Positions 1 to 5,421 of a stretch of DNA of 8,199 nt are shown in pieces. A program made the translations under genes and the position numbers. Positions within the stretch are counted from its first letter, which is position 1. The number at the start of each line of letters is the position of its first letter. Source of the stretch: Oscillospiraceae bacterium (GTDB lineage Bacteria; Bacillota; Clostridia; Oscillospirales; Ruminococcaceae); contig JAEDMD010000080.1 of assembly GCA_016303195.1 (NCBI GenBank), forward strand, positions 1-8,199, written 5' to 3'. The notes beneath the pieces were generated by a model that was not told the DNA's origin, did not search any database, and worked only from the letters and a program-made list of their open reading frames with translations.

Positions 1-657
1 AATAACGATCTTTCTGTCAGTGGGATGTTCCTCGTCAGTTACGGCATAATAACCTTTTTTGAGGTTGAGATCAGAAGGTGAGAGTACAGAGCCTCTTTTA
101 ACATATACAGTACCGTTGTATTCTTTCAGTCCACGGAATCCCGAACCTTCGGAGGTTTCAAGAAAATTTGCATTGCCTTCTATTTTATAGTATTCCTCGG
201 TAACGAATTCGCATCTTGCGTTATTGAAAATTACAGAGTATAATTCTTCGCCGATGGTGTATTCAGCGTTATATGAAGCTATTTCGGAAAGAATGTTGTT
301 CTTTACAGCTTCAGCTCTGCTGGGGACGCACTCATAAAAGCCCTCAAGATAAACATCGCCGCTTTCATTGCGGATGCTTACATCGCTGAGAGCCATATTA
401 CGGCCGATCTCGCTGTTGACAAATGTGTTCAGAACGTCCTGCTGCCGGTCATATCTTATAGAATTATCCGAAACACGCAAGGTGAGTGAATATCTTTCTT
501 GTGTCTCGGAAGTTGTGTTTTCTGTTGTATCAGCGGAAGTTACTTCCTGATTATCTTCTGCCGCTGTGCTGAAAGAAGAAAAACTGCTGGCATAAAGGAA
601 CGACATCGCCGAAACGAATGCCGCAGCTTTTCGGAGCATCTCCTTTTTGTTTTTCAT
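1..657 (-). CDS. Secreted protein of unknown function, 3' end cut by window edge
   Basis: The first 219 residues are present; the frame is open to the left edge. An N-terminal Sec-type signal peptide is visible: basic n-region (MKNKKEMLRK), hydrophobic/Ala-rich core at about residues 11-25, and a likely cleavage near STA-A at 31-34. A short Thr/Ser/Glu-rich spacer (about 34-54) follows, then a region that looks like mixed alpha/beta globular sequence. I recognise no known domain. The start at 657 has AAAGGA 11 nt upstream. An in-frame ATG at 669, just after the preceding stop, is an alternative adding four residues (MDSI). It lies 15 nt after the small membrane-protein gene and is probably the last visible gene of the FHA-phosphatase-kinase operon. 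It would act outside the cell or at the envelope. A role as sensed ligand, partner or regulated product is inference only. Confidence 0.85.
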   Translation of the reverse strand, partial: MKNKKEMLRKAAAFVSAMSFLYASSFSSFSTAAEDNQEVTSADTTENTTSETQERYSLTLRVSDNSIRYDRQQDVLNTFVNSEIGRNMALSDVSIRNESGDVYLEGFYECVPSRAEAVKNNILSEIASYNAEYTIGEELYSVIFNNARCEFVTEEYYKIEGNANFLETSEGSGFRGLKEYNGTVYVKRGSVLSPSDLNLKKGYYAVTDEEHPTDRKIVI

Positions 658-672
658 TATACTATCCATCCT

Positions 673-1134
673 TTATATCCTTATGGCAAATGGGTCGCCG
701 TGAATTATCATAATGCTGTCAGTTATCCTGAATCCGTCATCCTGCATTTTTCCCGCAGTTATGACAGTTCCGCCCTCAGCAGGGGCAGAAGGAGAATGCT
801 GAGAGACGATGACGGTTGCGAAAGGGCTGTCATCGGCACTGCTCGGAGCATTCTGCAATGATGAGACCATAGGTTTCGGGTCAGCACCTACTTCTTTGAT
901 ATCTTCTGTTGTGCTGATCTCCTCAATGGCATTGGTGTTATGTGTACGGCTTTCAACATAGTTGAAATATTCTTCGCCTGCCGACATTTTATTTTTGCCG
1001 TGCCGTCTGTTGATCTCGGCTTTGAGCATGGTAAGGAGCTGGAATTTTACTGCGAGGATAACAGTGACAGTGAAGAAAAGAATTCCTGTCACAAGCAGGA
1101 TATAAGATATATTATTCCATAACTGCGGACTCAT
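673..1134 (-). CDS. Small single-TM protein with Thr/Ser-rich tail, unknown function
   Basis: This is a 153-residue protein. One hydrophobic helix spans about residues 9-30 (ISYILLVTGILFFTVTVILA) and is followed by a basic stretch (K30, K38, R43, R44, K47, K49). By the positive-inside rule the tail is therefore probably cytoplasmic. The tail is low-complexity, rich in Ser/Thr/Asp/Pro, and contains an ISTTED motif (T76, T77, D79). It ends in a short ordered-looking segment (GGTVIT at 121-126 to IRI at the C-terminus). The frame could begin at 1155, but the AAAGGAG site at 1142-1148 lies 7 nt before the ATG at 1134, so that start is chosen. It sits 21 nt after the kinase gene and 15 nt before the secreted-protein gene. 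Its place beside kinase, phosphatase and FHA genes, and its cytoplasmic TT motif, make it a candidate phosphorylation target or membrane adaptor; this is inference. I do not recognise a family. Confidence 0.82.
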   Translation of the reverse strand: MSPQLWNNISYILLVTGILFFTVTVILAVKFQLLTMLKAEINRRHGKNKMSAGEEYFNYVESRTHNTNAIEEISTTEDIKEVGADPKPMVSSLQNAPSSADDSPFATVIVSQHSPSAPAEGGTVITAGKMQDDGFRITDSIMIIHGDPFAIRI

Positions 1135-1141
1135 ATGCTTG

Positions 1142-1148
1142 CTCCTTT
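1142..1148 (-). promoter_or_regulatory. Ribosome binding site deciding the start of the small TM protein
   Basis: AAAGGAG on the minus strand stands 7 nt before the ATG at 1134. The upstream in-frame ATG at 1155 has no such site and touches the kinase stop codon. Confidence 0.8.
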
Positions 1149-1155
1149 CATGCAA

Positions 1156-2874
1156 TTATTCGGCATAAGCCATATCCAGTTTCAGTTCAACAGCCTCCAT
1201 ATCGAAGGATTCCGCAATACTTCTGGCGTAGTTGTTGTTATAGGTTATCATTCCGTTTATGTACACTTTTTTGCTGATGCTGTCGAGAATATCCTGCTGA
1301 CTCTGCTCCCTCACACCGTTCTGTCTGAATTTAGCAGAATATCTGGAAATAAGGCTGAGAAGCGTCTGGCATACCCTGACGCTTACAACTTCATTGGATT
1401 CGTTGATATAGGCAGACAGCTCCTCGATACTTTTCCACATCTCACTGTAAAACTGCGAACTGTCAGTGCCTTCTTTTTCCATACGGTCGATATCGGCATA
1501 GAATTTGCATATGCTGGAGAAGATAACAGCACGTTTATAGGACTCAGGGGCATTTTCCTGTAAGTCCTTGCTGTTTACAGCCTTTTCAAACCATTCATAG
1601 GCGGAATTTATCCTTTTCTTTTCCAGTTCAAGTTCAATGCGCTTGTTTTCCTCGGAGCGTTCGTCCTCGCTGAGAGAATTATCGGGTTCGTTGTCATAAG
1701 GATAATAGTACAGCCAGTAAGCGTTGGCGATCTCATACATACATTGGCCGTAATTCTTATCGCTTTCCTTGATGGCATTATAGGTCTTGATCTCATTTAC
1801 TATGAAATTGTCCTCATCCGCATCAAGGATGCTGTCCTCTGTGAAAGACTGTATCAGCTTTGAGTAAATGTCATCTCTGTTGGTGTGGTCGATCCTGATG
1901 GCTTCGGCGTAGCTTCCCTTGTTGACATAAGCCGTATACAGTTCGGCAGCATTTTTTTTCTCCAGACTATCCGCCATATAATTTGAAAATCCCGCACCGA
2001 TGAAAGAAATGACAGAGAGGATGAAGCAAAGCACCATAAGTCTGACACTTGAGCTTCTTTCGATACGGCAGAGATCACGGTAAACATTATCACATGAGCG
2101 GTATCTTTTTTCGGGATCATCCTGAACGCATTTCATAATGATACGCTTGATATCGGCATTGATAGTCTTATCGAACTTAAAACGCTCCTGAGAGGTCATC
2201 ATACGGTTCTCGTTATCAACTCTCAGGGGCTTATGTCCTTGTATCATATGATAGAACGTCGCACCCATATTGTAAACATCGGTGCGCTCGTCAAGTTTAA
2301 GCTGTCGGTACTGTTCGGGCGATGCATATTCGGGAGTATAGCCCGTAACACCTGTGGCATTTTTGATAGCAGTACCAAAATCTATGAATTTCAGTTTGAT
2401 ATTGGCTTCGTTGTCAGTCAGCGCCTTGCTTGGTTTCAGTACCATGATGTTCTCAGGCTTCATATCGCTGAGAACACGGCCTGTATCGTGGAAGAATTTC
2501 ATAAATGAGCATATCTGCTTGGCGGCTTCAAGGAACATTTTGTAGGGCATCGGGCCTGCATCGAGCATATATTCCATAGATTCGCCGTCGAGGTAATCCT
2601 GAACGATGTAGAAATTCTTGTCGGTTTCAAATCGGTGTATGATATTTGGGAAAAAAGCGTTGGACTGATCGGCTTCGTACAGTTCCTTGATAAGAGCGGA
2701 TTCCTGCTTTGCCATTTCATAGATATCACGGTTAGCCTTGCTGATTTCCTTGATAGCCCTGACAGCACGTTCAGCCTGAAGATCATAGGCTTTATAGACC
2801 ACTGATGTTCCGCCTTTTCCTGCTATTTTTTCAATTTCGTAGCGATTCGCCAGAATTCTGACTTTTTTGCCCAT
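1156..2874 (-). CDS. Transmembrane Ser/Thr protein kinase (Hanks type) with non-PASTA extracellular domain
   Basis: This 572-residue protein phosphorylates Ser/Thr on target proteins at the inner face of the membrane. The kinase domain is at about 11-272: Gly-rich loop GKGGTSVVY (19-27), ATP-binding Lys42 in AIKE, helix-C Glu58, catalytic loop SDMKPEN (Asp137, Lys139, Asn142), DFG at 165-167, and SPE at 185-187 in place of APE. Asp199 is in the F-helix motif DVYNMG and Arg257 lies near the end of the domain. The HRD motif is changed to LSD, so the Arg of RD kinases is missing. A single TM helix spans about 278-297, leaving about 270 residues outside. That part lacks PASTA repeats and looks helical, with segments such as YEIANAYWLYY and AYEWFEKAV that suggest TPR-like repeats, plus an acidic charged stretch at 401-421. 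The gene starts 6 nt after the PP2C stop, with AGAGGA inside the end of the phosphatase gene. Kinase function is near certain; the ligand is unknown. Confidence 0.95.
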   Translation of the reverse strand: MGKKVRILANRYEIEKIAGKGGTSVVYKAYDLQAERAVRAIKEISKANRDIYEMAKQESALIKELYEADQSNAFFPNIIHRFETDKNFYIVQDYLDGESMEYMLDAGPMPYKMFLEAAKQICSFMKFFHDTGRVLSDMKPENIMVLKPSKALTDNEANIKLKFIDFGTAIKNATGVTGYTPEYASPEQYRQLKLDERTDVYNMGATFYHMIQGHKPLRVDNENRMMTSQERFKFDKTINADIKRIIMKCVQDDPEKRYRSCDNVYRDLCRIERSSSVRLMVLCFILSVISFIGAGFSNYMADSLEKKNAAELYTAYVNKGSYAEAIRIDHTNRDDIYSKLIQSFTEDSILDADEDNFIVNEIKTYNAIKESDKNYGQCMYEIANAYWLYYYPYDNEPDNSLSEDERSEENKRIELELEKKRINSAYEWFEKAVNSKDLQENAPESYKRAVIFSSICKFYADIDRMEKEGTDSSQFYSEMWKSIEELSAYINESNEVVSVRVCQTLLSLISRYSAKFRQNGVREQSQQDILDSISKKVYINGMITYNNNYARSIAESFDMEAVELKLDMAYAE

Positions 2875-2880
2875 CAGTTA

Positions 2881-3663
2881 TCATTCCTCTGCTGAGACCC
2901 TAAGAGCGAGAGCGGTGATATTGTCCTTTTCCTTGCGCTCCATATTAAGCTCCATGAGGTATTCAAGATTTTTCTTAATAGATGCACTGTTTTTGTTTTC
3001 GGAGGGGGCGAGGCGCTTTTGGATCTCCTCGCCTGAGATCATTTTTCTGAAACCGTCGGAACATAGCATATACATACATTCGATATCAGGCTTCTGTATG
3101 CTGAAATCGTACATTCTTCCCGTTTCTCCTGCGCCGATGCAGTTTGTGATCTGGTTTGAACGTGAATCGAAACGGGCTTCTTCCTCGGTGATAATGCCAC
3201 GCCTCACTTCCTCGGCAACGATGGAATGATCGGAAGTGACAGTTTCTATCCTGTCGTCATATATCTTGTAAAGCCTTGTGTCACCCACATGAGCTACCAG
3301 AACTGTGTCAAGATAGTGGTCAATAAGAACAGAAGTATAGGTAGTGCCCATTTCCATACCGTGAGTGCATCCACGGTTGATGGCATCATTTATGCGGTGC
3401 AGATGATCGTCAAGGCTTTGTCTTATATCAAGGATATTGCTCTGACTTTGCAAAAGAGAGGGATAAACGTGTTCAAACCAGTCAGAGGCGACCTGTATCA
3501 CGCAGGAGCTTGCATTTTCACCGCCTGACAGACCGCCGATGCCGTCGCAGACTACCGCAAAAATGATGTCGCATCCCTTATATTCCGCAGTTTTTATAAG
3601 AAGGGCATCCTGATTGATCTTTTTAACTATGCCCTCGGTAGTAGCAAAAGAGTAGATATACAT
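2881..3663 (-). CDS. PP2C-family (PPM) Ser/Thr protein phosphatase
   Basis: This 260-residue cytoplasmic enzyme is about the usual length for stand-alone bacterial PP2C/PrpC phosphatases. It removes phosphate from Ser/Thr using a two-metal centre. Motifs appear in family order: NQD (17-19), CDGIGG (39-44; Asp40 and Gly41 are metal-site residues), MGTT (105-108), VGDTRLY (126-132), SDHS (144-147), CSDG (201-204, Asp203), and DNIT (247-250, Asp247). All expected metal-binding aspartates are present, so it should be active. There is no signal peptide or TM segment. The ATG has GGAG 7 nt upstream. It follows the FHA gene by 15 nt and precedes the kinase by 6 nt, the classic phosphatase-kinase pairing. 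It most likely reverses the kinase's phosphorylation, including any on the kinase itself. Confidence 0.96.
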   Translation of the reverse strand: MYIYSFATTEGIVKKINQDALLIKTAEYKGCDIIFAVVCDGIGGLSGGENASSCVIQVASDWFEHVYPSLLQSQSNILDIRQSLDDHLHRINDAINRGCTHGMEMGTTYTSVLIDHYLDTVLVAHVGDTRLYKIYDDRIETVTSDHSIVAEEVRRGIITEEEARFDSRSNQITNCIGAGETGRMYDFSIQKPDIECMYMLCSDGFRKMISGEEIQKRLAPSENKNSASIKKNLEYLMELNMERKEKDNITALALRVSAEE

Positions 3664-3678
3664 TTTTTATCTCCGGAA

Positions 3679-5043
3679 TCAGTTTTCGACAGTAAATACA
3701 TAATGTTCGCCGTCAATGACCAGTGAACAGCCTGAGAAAAGCTCGGCTCTGTAACCTGTCGGGACATTCATAGTCTCAAATTCGACAGCAGGGCATGAAA
3801 CATTTTCTATGAAGATCCCGATACGGCTTCCCACCTGCTCGGTATAGAGCTTTATTCCGGGAAGTTCGGGAGCAGTGAACGGATACTCCATTATCTTCAT
3901 GCGTGTCTCGCCGGTTGTCTGTTTAAGGTAAGCCAGAGCTTTAGCGCCGAGAGTTGTCTTGCTTCCACGTGACTTCCTTGCGACCATTACAGTGCGTGAA
4001 CCGCCGTCATCATCTGTTTCTTCCTGCTGAACGAGGCAGAAATTGTAGCAGAAACGGTCGAAATATATCTTATCGCCGTCATGTATCTCGGAATAGGTTA
4101 TCCTGTTAGCCTGATCGTTGAGATAAGTGCCGTTTGTTGAAAGATCACGGATGAAGTATTTTCCGTTTTCTTCGGTTATCATAGCATGATCGCTTGAAAC
4201 AGTAGGCTGGTCTATGACCATGTCTTTGTTTCTTCCTCTGCCGATGTAGAAGGGGAGATGGTCGATATCGTAGCGGTTGCCGAGACAGTTTGTGAGATAG
4301 ACCTCACATCCGCTGTCTGACGTTGCTTCGGTTATGACATTTTCAATAACAGGATCTTCAACGATCTCGTCTTTTTCAACTGTATCCACTATCTTTGGAG
4401 CAGTTTCTTCAGGCTCGCTTTCCTGAGTATATTCGATCTCATCCTTACCGCTTCCGCATATGCCGTTTTCGCTGAAAAAGCGAGAGAGCATTTCGGGAGA
4501 GGAGGAATTTCTTCCGTCTCTCTTGTCGGCATTTGTAAGCTGTTCTAGAGCTTTGACGTATTTGTTCATATAATTGCCGTCAGAAATTGATACCTTTGCA
4601 TTCTTATGCAGTTTCTGGAGACAGGCAGAAAGGCTTTCACAGATATACTGAGTGTCTTTTGTGGGAATGTAGAGCATATAAGTCTTTTTCTGAACGCTGT
4701 TGTAGTAGATATATTTAGGGTCAAAAATAACATTATCAAGATAGAAGCGCACATCAGAGCAGAAATCGACGATCTTGCTGATATCGCTTATTATGCCGAA
4801 ATATCTTTCCTGTTCCATTTCCCTGCCGATATACTCTGACAGCGGAACGAAACCGTGAAGATCGAAGTCCAGCTTATCCGCACCTGATTTCTTAGAGGTC
4901 TTGAACTGCATAAAATAGCCTTTGCCCTCAGCGCCTACGGTATTCACATGGGCGAAGTTGAGCTGTTCACGCTTTCTCACGGAAAATGTCAGAAATGTTT
5001 TGTTATCGGTCTTGATAGATAAAAATTCCCTTATCAGATTCAC
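3679..5043 (-). CDS. FHA-domain protein with N-terminal DUF6382-like domain
   Basis: This 454-residue protein is probably cytoplasmic; no signal peptide or TM is seen. The first about 170 residues resemble the DUF6382 family often joined to FHA in Clostridia (LDNVIFDPKYIYYN at 102-115, then YMLYIP at 122-127); I give this from memory of the family. An acidic linker follows (about 200-245). The FHA domain, a phospho-threonine-binding fold, is at about 247-338: IGRGRNKDMVI (267-277, with the Gly-Arg pair), SSDHAMI (283-289), and LSTNGTYLN (301-309, with Ser-Thr-Asn-Gly). All key binding residues are present. A C-terminal part of about 100 residues begins with a basic SRGSKTT segment and has no family I recognise. 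Translation starts at a GTG with AGGGGGG 7 nt upstream; no in-frame ATG occurs before Met45. It is the first full-size gene of the operon with PP2C and kinase, and is the likely reader of kinase-made phosphothreonine. Confidence 0.92.
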   Translation of the reverse strand: MNLIREFLSIKTDNKTFLTFSVRKREQLNFAHVNTVGAEGKGYFMQFKTSKKSGADKLDFDLHGFVPLSEYIGREMEQERYFGIISDISKIVDFCSDVRFYLDNVIFDPKYIYYNSVQKKTYMLYIPTKDTQYICESLSACLQKLHKNAKVSISDGNYMNKYVKALEQLTNADKRDGRNSSSPEMLSRFFSENGICGSGKDEIEYTQESEPEETAPKIVDTVEKDEIVEDPVIENVITEATSDSGCEVYLTNCLGNRYDIDHLPFYIGRGRNKDMVIDQPTVSSDHAMITEENGKYFIRDLSTNGTYLNDQANRITYSEIHDGDKIYFDRFCYNFCLVQQEETDDDGGSRTVMVARKSRGSKTTLGAKALAYLKQTTGETRMKIMEYPFTAPELPGIKLYTEQVGSRIGIFIENVSCPAVEFETMNVPTGYRAELFSGCSLVIDGEHYVFTVEN

Positions 5044-5138
5044 ATTAGTTCCCCCCTGAACATTAAAGATATGTCAGACTTACCCGAATAACTTACAAGC
5101 ACCGGTTTACAGTTTATGGTAAGTCTGATGATTTTCAT
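5040..5138 (-). CDS. Candidate 32-aa leader or small protein overlapping the FHA gene start
   Basis: An ATG at 5138 is preceded by AGGAAG (5145-5150; AGGA 8 nt from the ATG) and opens 32 codons ending in TGA at 5042-5040. That TGA overlaps the GTG start of the FHA gene, the arrangement typical of translational coupling. The peptide starts MKIIRLTINCKP, has alternating hydrophobic residues and one Cys, no TM, and matches nothing I recognise. An in-frame TAA lies seven codons upstream, so it is not the tail of a longer frame. An 11-bp inverted repeat lies inside it, so translation could control the fold. It may be a leader peptide, a coupling ORF or a remnant; the reading frame and SD are seen, expression is not. 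Confidence 0.45.
   Translation of the reverse strand: MKIIRLTINCKPVLVSYSGKSDISLMFRGELM
5051..5057 (-). promoter_or_regulatory. Ribosome binding site deciding the GTG start of the FHA gene
   Basis: AGGGGGG on the minus strand is 7 nt before GTG at 5043. The ATG overlapping at 5045 is out of frame and followed at once by TGA, so the GTG is the real initiation codon. Confidence 0.75.
5074..5128. repeat. 11-bp perfect inverted repeat in the operon leader
   Basis: TCAGACTTACC at 5074-5084 and GGTAAGTCTGA at 5118-5128 are exact reverse complements, separated by 33 nt. In the minus-strand RNA they would form a stem inside the 32-codon ORF, ending about 17 nt before the FHA ribosome binding site. 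A second GTAAGT copy within the loop could pair with the same 5' arm, giving two mutually exclusive stems. No U-run follows, so it is not a standard terminator. It could equally be a DNA operator. Confidence 0.6.
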
Positions 5139-5180
5139 GCTGATCTTCCTAAGCGGTTAGTAAATGATACCTCCGATACC

Positions 5181-5270
5181 ATAGGCAACACCTCACAAAG
5201 TCCGCCTGCTTAATTTCTATACGATCTGACGAAAAATTTGTCGGCACAAGTTTTGTGCGGTGTTACCTAT
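5181..5270. repeat. 90-bp element with 20-bp terminal inverted repeats (MITE-like) in the leader
   Basis: ATAGGCAACACCTCACAAAG at 5181-5200 matches the reverse complement of 5251-5270 (ATAGGTAACACCGCACAAAA) at 17 of 20 positions. One mismatch is a G-U pair in the minus-strand RNA. If the ends are set at GGCAACACC and GGTGTTACC, a TA dinucleotide flanks each side, which fits the TA target duplication of IS630/Tc1-like or related small elements. There is no coding capacity for a transposase. A second small hairpin (GCACAA/TTGTGC) lies inside the right end. The whole segment falls between promoter and first ORF, so it would be transcribed as a long hairpin. A non-mobile structured leader is the alternative. 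Confidence 0.55.
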
Positions 5271-5286
5271 ATAATAATTCACCATA

Positions 5287-5315
5287 ATTATACCACATAC
5301 GGCGATCAAATGCAA
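5287..5315 (-). promoter_or_regulatory. Sigma-A promoter for the FHA-phosphatase-kinase operon
   Basis: On the minus strand, TTGCAT (5315-5310) and TATAAT (5292-5287) are separated by exactly 17 nt, with TGG directly before the -10 (extended -10). Transcription would begin near 5280, giving a leader of about 140 nt to the 32-codon ORF and about 240 nt to the FHA start. Confidence 0.8.
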
Positions 5316-5378
5316 TCGAATTTTATAATTAAGCAATATCTGGGCTTTCTGTTATCGCAATATTTGGTAAATAAGCAC

Positions 5379-5416
5379 AAAAAACGTGTACAGGAACGGG
5401 CGTTACCTGTACACGT
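5379..5416 (-). terminator. Rho-independent terminator after the sigma/anti-sigma unit
   Basis: ACGTGTACAGG (5384-5394) and CCTGTACACGT (5406-5416) form a perfect 11-bp stem, with a further AACG/CGTT pairing in the loop. In the minus-strand direction the stem is followed by a run of T (5383-5379). It begins 5 nt after the stop codon at 5422. The other direction has no T-run, so it works one way. Confidence 0.9.
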
Positions 5417-5421
5417 ATGTA

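Noticed and set aside
499..861. Open frame of 120 codons on the plus strand
   Set aside because: It is antisense to the end of the small TM protein and the start of the secreted protein; no SD, Cys/Arg/His-rich composition typical of a shadow frame.
1135..1563. Open frame of 142 codons on the plus strand
   Set aside because: It is antisense to the kinase's extracellular domain, has no matching ribosome binding site, and its translation shows no family motif. The minus-strand frame has clear kinase motifs.
2867..3229. Open frame of 120 codons on the plus strand
   Set aside because: It lies opposite the PP2C gene, whose catalytic motifs are complete on the minus strand.
5074..5128. Inverted repeat as a terminator or known riboswitch
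   Set aside because: No U-run follows on either strand and I could not match the leader to a known riboswitch class.
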